A DNA stretch of 7,584 bases, taken from assembly GCA_964425215.1 (NCBI GenBank), contig CAYRLW010000087.1, positions 1-7,584 of the forward strand, given 5' to 3'. How positions within the stretch are numbered: the stretch's first letter is position 1; every line of letters begins with the position of its first letter. Under the pieces are notes generated by a model that saw nothing but the letters and a program-made list of their open reading frames with translations, made no database searches and was not told the DNA's origin. This DNA comes from CAYRLW01 sp964425215 (lineage in GTDB: Bacteria; Spirochaetota; Spirochaetia; Treponematales; Breznakiellaceae). The position numbers were made by a program, and so were the translations under genes. This document shows, one piece after another, positions 1 to 4,995 of this stretch.

Positions 1-6
1 TGAATA

Positions 7-52
7 TTCCGGTCCAAACCTGCCACCGATTCCGATGCAAACCTGCCACTGA
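7..52 (+). repeat. Two tandem 23-bp terminal repeats of an IS21-like element
   Basis: Copies at 7-29 and 30-52 match at 20 of 23 positions; the mismatches are at 12/35, 14/37 and 27/50. Both contain CAAACCTGCCAC. In the IS21 family such repeats are binding sites for the IstA transposase, and that role is inferred here from family knowledge. Confidence 0.7.
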
Positions 53-61
53 TCTGGTACC

Positions 62-80
62 ATTCCTCCCTAGGAGGAAT
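62..80 (+). promoter_or_regulatory. Hairpin enclosing the istA ribosome binding site
   Basis: ATTCCTCC (62-69) is the exact reverse complement of GGAGGAAT (73-80), with the three-base loop CTA. The Shine-Dalgarno core GGAGG (73-77) sits wholly in the 3' arm and lies 7 nt before the ATG at 85. In a transcript, the hairpin would hide the ribosome binding site and lower transposase translation. Comparable sequestration is known for other insertion sequences. Confidence 0.55.
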
Positions 81-84
81 AATC

Positions 85-186
85 ATGTCTCGACCGAGGA
101 AAAGCATGGAACAGATCAGAATGATGGTGTCGTGGGCTACTAGTTTCCCTGGGCTACCGGCCTTCGCAGGTTACCGGTCTTCGTAG
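85..186 (+). pseudogene. istA: N-terminal fragment of IS21-type transposase IstA
   Basis: The ORF has 33 codons, starting at an ATG 7 nt after GGAGG. The first 15 or so residues (MSRPRKSMEQIRMM) resemble the basic N-terminus of IS21 transposases, which precedes a helix-turn-helix in intact proteins of roughly 350-500 residues. From about residue 17 the sequence (SWATSFPGLPAFAG) no longer looks like the family. It runs into the 3' end of rfbB on the other strand, overlapping its last five codons. There is no helix-turn-helix and no DDE catalytic domain, so the product cannot transpose DNA. A chance ORF is possible, but the position behind the terminal repeats argues for a remnant. Confidence 0.5.
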
Positions 187-187
187 T
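137..187. repeat. Degenerate 17-bp direct repeats over the rfbB stop
   Basis: Segments 154-170 and 171-187 align with period 17 and match at 13 of the first 16 bases; all three differences are C/T transitions (154/171, 161/178, 167/184). A weaker third unit at 137-153 keeps the same period: TGGGCTAC at 133-140 recurs at 150-157. The second unit contains the rfbB stop codon and its final codons, so on the minus strand the end of rfbB is followed by a decayed copy of itself. Origin is unknown; duplication at an insertion or deletion boundary is one possibility. Confidence 0.5.
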
Positions 188-1253
188 TCCGTTGGATCCA
201 TTCCCGGTAGGCGCCGCTTTTGACGTGCCGTATCCAGGCTTCGTTGCCCAGGTACCACCGGACCGTGGCGGCCAGGCCCTCCTGGAAGGTGGTTGATTGG
301 GACCAGCCGAGTTCCCGTTTAATTTTAGAGCAGTCGATGGCGTAGCGCCGATCGTGGCCCGGGCGGTCCTTTACAAAGGTTATAAGAGCCCGACTTTCCT
401 CCGCCGAGGTGCCCGTCTCCCGGGCCACCAGATCGCAGAGGGTTTGGACTATCCAGATATTTTCCCGCTCGCTTTCCCCCCCGACGTTGTACTTTTCCCC
501 ATCCACGCCCTTTTTAAGGATCAACCGGACGGCGGAATTATGGTCCTCCACGTAGATCCAATCCCGAACGTTTTTTCCGTCCCCGTACACCGGCAGGGGT
601 TTTTTATCCAAAATATTAAGGACGATCAGGGGGATAAGTTTTTCGGGAAACTGATAGGGGCCGTAGTTGTTGGAACAGTTGGAAAGGGTCACCGGAAGGC
701 CGTAGGTGTGGTGGTACGCCATGACCAGATGATCGGAGGATGCCTTGGAGGCCGAGTAGGGGCTCCGGGGGTCGTAGGCGGTGGTTTCCGTAAAGAGCCC
801 CGTGGACCCCAGGGAACCGTACACCTCGTCGGTGCTGATATGGTGGAACAGAACGTCGTCCCTATCCTTCCATTCCCGCCGGACGGTTTCCAGCAGGGTA
901 TAGGTTCCCAGGATGTTGGTGCCGATAAACTCTCCAGGACCGGTGATAGACCGATCCACGTGGCTTTCCGCGGCAAAGTGGACCACCGTATCGATACGGT
1001 ATTTCTTAACGATCTGGGCCATTAGATCCGCGTCCCGGATATCGGCCCTTTCAAAAAAGTACCGCTTACCGCCGTAAAGGGCCTCCACGTCGGCCAGACT
1101 TTCCAGGTTTCCCGCGTAGGTCAGCAGGTCCACGTTTATGACCTGACCATCGAAATCGCCGTCGGCCAACAGGCCCCGGATAAAGTTAGAGCCGATGAAG
1201 CCGGCGCCGCCGGTAACAAGGACATGATGTAGTTTTCTCATAGGTAGACCCAT
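171..1253 (-). CDS. rfbB: dTDP-glucose 4,6-dehydratase
   Basis: This cytosolic NAD-dependent enzyme converts dTDP-glucose to dTDP-4-keto-6-deoxyglucose, the second step toward dTDP-rhamnose and other deoxysugars of surface glycans. It is a full-length extended short-chain dehydrogenase: the Rossmann motif TGGAGFIG is at residues 14-21, the NAD-binding acidic region NVDLLTYAGN near 40-49, AAESHVDRSI at 94-103, the catalytic TDE at 141-143, and the YxxxK pair Tyr166/Lys170. The NNYGPYQFPEKLIPL region near 195-209 and RPGHDRRYAID near the C-terminus are also family-typical. Length is 360 residues against about 350 for the family. A second Met at residue 5 (codon at 1241) gives the more usual N-terminus; GGAG lies only 2 nt before the first ATG and 14 nt before the second, so the start is uncertain. 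It follows the winged-helix regulator by 19 nt and is probably co-transcribed. No rfbA, rfbC or rfbD is nearby. Confidence 0.95.
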   Translation of the reverse strand: MGLPMRKLHHVLVTGGAGFIGSNFIRGLLADGDFDGQVINVDLLTYAGNLESLADVEALYGGKRYFFERADIRDADLMAQIVKKYRIDTVVHFAAESHVDRSITGPGEFIGTNILGTYTLLETVRREWKDRDDVLFHHISTDEVYGSLGSTGLFTETTAYDPRSPYSASKASSDHLVMAYHHTYGLPVTLSNCSNNYGPYQFPEKLIPLIVLNILDKKPLPVYGDGKNVRDWIYVEDHNSAVRLILKKGVDGEKYNVGGESERENIWIVQTLCDLVARETGTSAEESRALITFVKDRPGHDRRYAIDCSKIKRELGWSQSTTFQEGLAATVRWYLGNEAWIRHVKSGAYREWIQRNYEDR

Positions 1254-1272
1254 TTCTCCAATTTAGAATTTT

Positions 1273-1827
1273 TCATTCCAATTCGGTAAGTGCGATAACC
1301 TGAGCAAGGTACCGCGATCCGTCCTTGTTTTCATCCACCGTTTCGGAGGATGGGGGAACCGTATCCTCGGAGAACACGACCAGCGCCCCGTCCAGGTTCC
1401 GCTTTTCGATGCTCGTAAAAAACTCTAGCCCATGGCGCTCGCAGGCGTGTTCGATGATAAAGTCCAAGTCGCTTTTGCCCACCAAAAGGACGCAGGTATG
1501 GCCCGCCCGTTTGGCTCCGCTGACCATGGCGTCCATGGCGTCTTTAAACTTGACCACGTTCTTTATGGTCTTTTTAAAGTAGTGGTAGCTTCGCCGGGAT
1601 AGTTCGTTTATCCCCTCGTTGGTCATTAGATACCGGACCTTGCGAATATTCACCTGCTGGGCCGTCAGCCAGCCCCGTTTAAGCAGGCGCTTGAGGATCA
1701 TGTTGGTCATCCCCAGGGAAAGGTCGCTCTTTTTAGCCAATTCCCTCTGGCTAATCTCGTGGACGCGACCGTTCATCTGGTCTTGGTAGAGGATATCGAG
1801 GATTTCGTATTCCGAGTCGCTTATCAT
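1273..1827 (-). CDS. MarR-like winged-helix regulator with C-terminal domain
   Basis: This 184-residue protein is a probable regulator of surface-polysaccharide genes. Residues 1-75 form a winged helix-turn-helix: ISQRELAKKSDLSLGMTNMIL (about 25-45) is the helix-turn-helix, RLLKRGWL follows, and KVRYLMTNEGI (about 63-73) reads as the wing. This resembles the short MarR-type regulators that accompany exopolysaccharide genes (the EPS-associated MarR group, usually about 110 residues). Here a basic linker (YHYFKKTIKNVVKF) leads to a second domain at about 107-184 with alternating strand-helix character (HTCVLLVGKSDLDFIIEHA, DGALVVFSEDT), perhaps a Rossmann-like sensor; that is inference. The gene stands directly upstream of rfbB. 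Its ATG is preceded only by a weak GGAA, 4 nt away, and overlaps the stop of a 23-codon upstream ORF by ATGA. A palindrome over its promoter suggests autoregulation. Confidence 0.8.
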   Translation of the reverse strand: MISDSEYEILDILYQDQMNGRVHEISQRELAKKSDLSLGMTNMILKRLLKRGWLTAQQVNIRKVRYLMTNEGINELSRRSYHYFKKTIKNVVKFKDAMDAMVSGAKRAGHTCVLLVGKSDLDFIIEHACERHGLEFFTSIEKRNLDGALVVFSEDTVPPSSETVDENKDGSRYLAQVIALTELE

Positions 1828-1895
1828 AAATTTCCGCGGGGTGTGTGGGGGCCTGGCCGCGCACGGCGTCCATCACCCCAAGGTCCAGGTTTCAT
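1824..1895 (-). CDS. Possible 23-residue leader peptide upstream of regulator
   Basis: The ORF starts at an ATG (1895-1893), has no internal stop, and reads MKPGPWGDGRRARPGPHTPR followed by GNL. Its TGA (1826-1824) overlaps the ATG of the winged-helix regulator as ATGA. AAGG (1907-1904) lies 8 nt before the start as a possible ribosome binding site. It is rich in Pro, Gly and Arg with one Trp, and shows no known domain. The overlap and spacing suggest translational coupling to the regulator, whose own ribosome binding site is weak. A chance ORF in GC-rich DNA remains quite possible. Confidence 0.3.
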   Translation of the reverse strand: MKPGPWGDGRRARPGPHTPRGNL

Positions 1896-1947
1896 GGAAC
1901 GAACCTTGGCGTCGGTGCCGCCGAAACAGGCTCCCGTTCAAGGTTCG
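1878..1947 (-). promoter_or_regulatory. Alternative hairpins in the regulator-rfbB leader
   Basis: On the minus-strand transcript, CGAACCTTG (1947-1939) pairs perfectly over 9 bp with CAAGGTTCG (1908-1900). CCAAGGT (1909-1903) can instead pair over 7 bp with ACCTTGG (1884-1878). The two stems share CAAGGT and so exclude each other. That shared segment includes the AAGG that would serve as ribosome binding site for the 23-codon leader ORF. The arrangement resembles an attenuation or translational switch, but no ligand-binding fold is recognised and no U-tract terminator follows. Confidence 0.35.
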
Positions 1948-1948
1948 C

Positions 1949-1967
1949 ATGTTCAATTATTGAACAT
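1949..1967. promoter_or_regulatory. 19-bp perfect palindrome, probable operator
   Basis: ATGTTCAAT (1949-1957) and ATTGAACAT (1959-1967) are exact inverted repeats around a single T. The site touches the -10 element of the minus-strand promoter (1966-1971) and covers the expected transcription start near 1959. Length and symmetry fit a dimeric winged-helix protein, so autorepression by the adjacent regulator is the simplest reading. Binding itself is inferred. Confidence 0.55.
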
Positions 1968-1994
1968 CTTATCACGGGGTTTTAAAAAAAACAA
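1966..1994 (-). promoter_or_regulatory. Sigma70-type promoter for the regulator-rfbB operon
   Basis: On the minus strand, TTGTTT (1994-1989) and TAAGAT (1971-1966) are separated by exactly 17 nt. Transcription would start near 1959, giving a leader of about 130 nt before the regulator ATG at 1827. Confidence 0.45.
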
Positions 1995-2010
1995 CCCAAA
2001 GGAGCTCTTT

Positions 2011-2029
2011 CAAAAGTAACAGACTTTTG
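2011..2029. repeat. AT-rich inverted repeat between divergent genes
   Basis: CAAAAGT (2011-2017) and ACTTTTG (2023-2029) form a perfect 7-bp inverted repeat around a 5-nt loop. It lies between the minus-strand regulator promoter and the plus-strand gene starting at 2112. It could be a protein-binding site for the plus-strand promoter; it is too AT-rich to be a convincing terminator. The rest of 2030-2111 is AT-rich with only weak -10-like boxes such as TATAAC at 2103-2108. Confidence 0.3.
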
Positions 2030-2111
2030 CAAACACCTCATTTATATACAACTTTAGTAGTATTTTCCCTCCAATCTTGATTTTCATCCCCGTTCGTACC
2101 ACTATAACCCT

Positions 2112-2603
2112 ATGGAAACACGGGACGATGATCTGATTGGAATGACCGAGGCGGAGGCGAAGGAGTATATCCTTCAGCACATGGCGACCCTGAAGCTGAC
2201 GGAAAAGCGGTTGGACCAGTTGAACGGGGAGGTGGAAAAATGGACCTCCCGCCTGACCCTGGCCCGGGAAAAGGGGCTTGATGATTTGGCTACGGGAGCG
2301 CAGAAGGAACTGGAGCGGTGGAAGGCCGAACGGGACCGGATCGCTTCGGAAGCGGAGATGCTACGGGCCCAGATTGCCAGGATGCGGCACCAATTGCCCG
2401 GCCTGGGCGCCCGCCAACGGTCCGTGGACCCGGACCTTTTGGAGCAGGAACTGTTGATGGCCACCGGCTCCCTTCCGGGGGACGAAGACCAGGTTAAGCT
2501 AGAGCGGGGCCTGCGGGATCTGGAGAAAACCCAAACGGCACAGACGGATTTGGCGGCCCTAAAGGCTAAACTCGCCGCCGAAAAGGGGACCGATACGCCA
2601 TGA
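2112..2603 (+). CDS. Coiled-coil protein of unknown function
   Basis: The product is 163 residues, highly charged (Glu, Lys, Arg), with no signal peptide or membrane segment, so it is probably cytosolic. Residues about 10-100 are predominantly helical, with heptad-like spacing of Leu, Ile and Ala (for example KRLDQLNGEVEKWTSRLTLA and ELERWKAERDRIASEAEML). A Gly-Pro break (LPGLGARQRSVDP, about 95-107) precedes a second helical part. There is no enzyme motif and the family is not recognised. The stop overlaps the start of the glycerophosphodiesterase gene as ATGA, so the two are probably translated together, which suggests a partner or scaffold role. No Shine-Dalgarno sequence precedes the ATG at 2112, and a TATAAC box ends 3 nt before it. 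The in-frame ATG at 2142 is a possible alternative start, but it too lacks a good ribosome binding site. Confidence 0.75.
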   Translation: METRDDDLIGMTEAEAKEYILQHMATLKLTEKRLDQLNGEVEKWTSRLTLAREKGLDDLATGAQKELERWKAERDRIASEAEMLRAQIARMRHQLPGLGARQRSVDPDLLEQELLMATGSLPGDEDQVKLERGLRDLEKTQTAQTDLAALKAKLAAEKGTDTP

Positions 2604-3379
2604 GCCGCCTGCCTCTCCTGCCGGACCGGAGCCGGCCCCTCGTGTTTGCCCATCGGGGGTGTTCATCCCTGGCGCCGGAAAACACCATGGCGTCCTTTCG
2701 CCTGGCCCGAAGCCTTGGCTCGCCGGGGCTGGAGCTGGACGTGCATTTTTGCGCTTCCGGCGAGCTCGTGGTGGCCCACGACGACACCTTCGCGCGGACC
2801 GCCGGAGACGGCCGCCGGATAGAAGACCTGCGGTGGGAAGAAATACGGCGTGTGGACGTGGGATCCTTTTTTGGCCCAACCTTCTCCGCCGAACGGCCTC
2901 CCCTTTTAAGCGAGGTAATCGAGGAATTCCTTCCGGACCTATACCTTGATATCGAACTGAAAACCCGGCGAGCCTCCGCCGATCCCCTTCCCAAAGCGGT
3001 TGCAGAGGTTTTGGCGGCCCAGAGAAAGCGGACGGAAGGGGCGGTAACCGTCTCGTCCTTTAACCCCTTCGCCCTCCGGTCGTTTAAAAAGGCGGCCCCC
3101 CAGGTCCCCACGGCGATTATCTGGTGCGCCGACGCCGAACTACCCTGGTTTCTTAGAAACGGCGAGGGCCGCTGGATCTCCGCCTGCGATTACCTAAAGC
3201 CCATCCACTCCAAGGTCACGGCCCTATCGATGTCCCTGCTCGGCCGCCTCGGAGGTCGCCCCCTGGTGCCGTGGACCGTGGACTCCCCCTCTCTCGCTCA
3301 GGATCTCCTGGCCCGGGGCTGTGGGGGGATCATCACCAACCGTCCCCAGGACATGGTGCCGGTTTTTTATTCGGCCTGA
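2600..3379 (+). CDS. Glycerophosphodiester phosphodiesterase, cytosolic type
   Basis: This enzyme hydrolyses glycerophosphodiesters (deacylated phospholipid headgroups) to glycerol 3-phosphate and an alcohol. The GDPD domain spans nearly the whole 259-residue protein. HRG at 18-20 and PENT at 26-29 form the first metal and substrate site; ELD at 45-47 carries the metal ligands Glu45 and Asp47; HDD at 60-62 includes the second catalytic His; DIELK at 117-121 has Glu119 and Lys121; PWTVDS (224-229) and ITNRPQD (245-251) are typical of the C-terminal end of the barrel. The length matches the short cytosolic UgpQ type (about 250). With no signal peptide or lipobox, it is unlike the exported, lipoprotein-type GlpQ. 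Its ATG overlaps the stop of the coiled-coil gene (ATGA), implying coupling. Its 3' end overlaps the convergent minus-strand gene by 13 bp, with no terminator between them. Confidence 0.92.
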   Translation: MSRLPLLPDRSRPLVFAHRGCSSLAPENTMASFRLARSLGSPGLELDVHFCASGELVVAHDDTFARTAGDGRRIEDLRWEEIRRVDVGSFFGPTFSAERPPLLSEVIEEFLPDLYLDIELKTRRASADPLPKAVAEVLAAQRKRTEGAVTVSSFNPFALRSFKKAAPQVPTAIIWCADAELPWFLRNGEGRWISACDYLKPIHSKVTALSMSLLGRLGGRPLVPWTVDSPSLAQDLLARGCGGIITNRPQDMVPVFYSA

Positions 3380-4259
3380 CCCTCCAACTCCTTGAGGTTT
3401 AGAATGTCCATGTAATCCCACTCCCTAAAGGCCATGGCGTACACCCCGGACTTGGTACAACGGTTAACCAACGACTCGTCGATTTGAAGGGAAGCCAAAA
3501 TAGGAACCACCGGCTTACCGGCGTATTCGGGGCAGAGATCCCTAAAAAGAGGGATGGTCCGCGTGATTATCCCTTCGATGTGGGCTTCCCGAACGGTGCT
3601 TTTAACTTCCACCAGGTACACCCGACGTTCGCTCGCGGCCACCATATCAAACTCTCCCTCCACACCCCCTCTCCGTCGGCGAAGGTAAATCGCCTTATCG
3701 ACAATTTCTTCGCCAAAACACCGTTCCGCCATGGGAATAAACGCCGGCCCCACCAGATCTTCTACCAGGGTCCCCATTTTATTAGCCAACTCTCCCCACT
3801 TTTTATTGCTTTCGGTTTTGAAGTCCTTCATTTCATCCTTGAAGTCCTTCATTTCATCCTTGAAGTCCTTCATTTCNNNNNNNNNNNNNNNNNNNNNNNN
3901 NNNNNNNNNNNNNNNNNNNNNNNNNNNNNNNNNNNNNNNNNNNNNNNNNNNNNNNNNNNNNNNNNNNNNNNNNNNNAGTCCTTCATTTCATCCTTGAAGT
4001 CCTTCATTTCATCCTTGAAGTCCTTCATTTCATCCTTGAAGTCCTTCATTTCGTCTTTGAAGTCCTTCATTTCGTCTTTGAAGTCCTTCATCTCATCCTT
4101 GAAGACCTTCATTTCTTTTTTAAAATCCAACATTTCTCTATGAAGGAAATCTTGAGATTGTTCTAGGTTTCGAATACCCCTATCCGTATTTACTATATAC
4201 TGGCCTAATATGGATTCTAGGGAACCAACCCGCTCTTCTAGGGCTAGGGAACTAGACAT
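3367..4259 (-). CDS. Heptad-repeat coiled coil with PD-(D/E)XK nuclease-like domain
   Basis: One gene is split in the assembly by 100 N. The N-terminal part starts MSSSLALEERVGSLESILGQ and continues into a series of heptads of the form DFKDEMK; the series resumes beyond the gap, followed by a globular domain. That domain (from KKWGELANKMGTLVEDLVGP) has the core of a PD-(D/E)XK nuclease fold: a Glu in the AERCFGEEIV helix, the Asp of GEFDMV, and EVK in VYLVEVKST, then an alpha/beta tail. It resembles the DUF3782-like proteins, which combine a coiled coil with this fold and have no settled function; the family name is from memory. GGAG lies 7 nt before the ATG at 4259. The halves are in different nominal frames only because the N run is a placeholder. 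The repeat is visibly less GC-rich than the neighbouring genes. It may act on DNA as a multimer, but activity is unproven. Confidence 0.75.
3820..4142 (-). repeat. 21-bp tandem repeat encoding DFKDEMK heptads
   Basis: Units of 21 bp run from 3820 up to the gap (two complete and one of 15 bases) and from 3977 to 4142 (one unit lacking two bases, six complete, one degenerate). Units next to the gap are identical or nearly so; those toward 4100-4142 have diverged. That pattern fits recent expansion in the middle. Because 21 is a multiple of 3, changes in copy number keep the reading frame and only alter the length of the coiled coil. Confidence 0.95.
3877..3976. other. Assembly gap of 100 N inside the tandem repeat
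   Basis: The run is exactly 100 N, a common placeholder for unknown length. Unit phase on the two sides differs: 6 bases of the unit are missing on the left and 2 on the right. If all units are intact, the real gap is 8 bases plus a multiple of 21, which 100 does not satisfy. Confidence 0.95.
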
Positions 4260-4273
4260 TGGGGTCTCCTCTT

Positions 4274-4320
4274 TTGAAGTTTACTGATTTTAATATACTA
4301 TATTTTTTACTATCTATCGA
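4274..4320. promoter_or_regulatory. Shared AT-rich divergent promoter region
   Basis: This AT-rich stretch separates two divergent genes. On the minus strand, TCGATA (4320-4315) and TATATT (4297-4292) are 17 nt apart, suiting the heptad-repeat gene. On the plus strand, TTGAAG (4274-4279) precedes TACTAT (4296-4301) by 16 nt; TATACT (4294-4299) is a stronger -10 but has no good -35. The two promoters overlap, so their use may compete. Confidence 0.4.
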
Positions 4321-4332
4321 GTTGGGGGAAGC

Positions 4333-4959
4333 ATGGATTACTGGGATACGGCGGTACGGGAATTGGGAGACCGGGACCCCCTGTTGGGGGTCCTGATTAG
4401 GGGGTATCCGGCGGAGGATCGCCTGCGGGGGAGCGGGGATCCTTTTATGACCCTAGCAAACGCTATCGTGGGTCAGCAAATTTCCACCGCCGCCGCGGAG
4501 GGGATTTGGCGGAGGCTCAACGACCGGTTCAGCGATTTTTCGGTCACCCGTATCGCCCAGGCGACGGTCGAAGAGCTTCGGGCCTGCGGTCTATCGGCTC
4601 GGAAAGCAGAGTACCTGCGGGGGATCGCCGAAGCGGTGGTCCAGGGAGCTTTGGATTTGACGGCCCTGGAAGCGGAGGATGACGATACGGTTCGCGGGCG
4701 TCTTTGCGCTCTGCGAGGAATTGGACCCTGGACCTCCGAAATGTTTCTTATTTTCCACCTTCGGCGGCCCGACGTACTTCCTGTTGGTGATATCGGCCTG
4801 GTGCGGGGTTGTCAACGTTTGTACGGGTGGCCGGAGGATATTCCGGCGGCGGAACTACGGGAGCGGGTGAGAGCCCATGGGGAATTGTGGAAGCCCTGGC
4901 GGACCGTAGCCACCTGGTACATTTGGCGAAGTTTGGACGCCAATCCTATTGTCTATTGA
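4333..4959 (+). CDS. DNA-3-methyladenine glycosylase, AlkA/HhH-GPD type
   Basis: This enzyme of base-excision repair removes alkylated bases such as 3-methyladenine by cutting the N-glycosidic bond. The HhH-GPD fold is complete in 208 residues: ANAIVGQQIS at 42-51 is the usual start of the domain; the DNA-binding helix-hairpin-helix is at about 126-137 (ALRGIGPWTSEM); and the catalytic Asp is Asp153 in LPVGDIGL, at the family distance after the hairpin. WKPWRTVATWYIW (186-198) is the conserved C-terminal helix of bacterial AlkA. It lacks the N-terminal subdomain of E. coli AlkA (282 residues), as many short homologues do. No Cys cluster for an iron-sulphur centre is present, which argues against endonuclease III or MutY. 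GGGGGA lies just before the ATG. murJ follows after 32 nt on the same strand and may be co-transcribed. Confidence 0.9.
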   Translation: MDYWDTAVRELGDRDPLLGVLIRGYPAEDRLRGSGDPFMTLANAIVGQQISTAAAEGIWRRLNDRFSDFSVTRIAQATVEELRACGLSARKAEYLRGIAEAVVQGALDLTALEAEDDDTVRGRLCALRGIGPWTSEMFLIFHLRRPDVLPVGDIGLVRGCQRLYGWPEDIPAAELRERVRAHGELWKPWRTVATWYIWRSLDANPIVY

Positions 4960-4980
4960 AAGGGGTCCCGGTTTACGGCT

Positions 4981-4995
4981 ATGCTCTGCCCATGA
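4981..4995 (+). other. Four-codon minicistron overlapping the murJ start
   Basis: An ATG at 4981 opens MLCP followed by TGA at 4993-4995, which overlaps the murJ ATG (4992-4994) as ATGA. The only purine-rich ribosome binding site in the gap is AAAGGGG near 4960-4966. It lies about 14 nt before this ATG and 25 nt before the murJ ATG. Ribosomes ending here could restart on murJ. With only four codons, chance is a serious alternative. Confidence 0.25.

Larger units (their letters stand above)
1..186 (+). mobile_element. Truncated end of an IS21-family insertion sequence
   Basis: The first 52 bases hold two adjacent copies of a 23-bp repeat with the core AAACCTGCCAC. They are followed by a strong ribosome binding site and a short ORF starting MSRPRKSMEQIRMM. 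Multiple subterminal repeats followed directly by istA are characteristic of the IS21 family, whose transposase binds them. Only this end is present: the ORF stops after 33 codons and no istB or second terminus occurs in the window. The remnant lies tail-on to the 3' end of rfbB. The exact outer tip cannot be fixed because the window begins there, though the leading TGA would suit an IS21 terminus. The junction on the rfbB side is somewhere between about 130 and 170. Assignment is by pattern, without a database match. Confidence 0.6.

Noticed and set aside
297..1025. Long plus-strand ORF opposite rfbB
   Set aside because: It is antisense to a fully convincing rfbB and has no motif or ribosome binding site. 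Long antisense frames are expected in GC-biased genes.
1759..2019. Plus-strand ORF across the regulator promoter
   Set aside because: It reads through the operator, promoter and leader of the minus-strand operon, with no domain or ribosome binding site.
2559..3111. Antisense ORFs over the coiled-coil/GDPD junction
   Set aside because: They are shadow frames opposite a clear GDPD domain, Arg/Pro-rich and without motifs.
3820..4142. CRISPR-like array
   Set aside because: The 21-bp units are contiguous without spacers, and lie in frame within a coding sequence as heptads.
4809..4991. N-terminal extension of the murJ frame
   Set aside because: It overlaps the glycosylase gene in another frame, is unlike MurJ N-termini, and the ATG at 4992 gives the family length.
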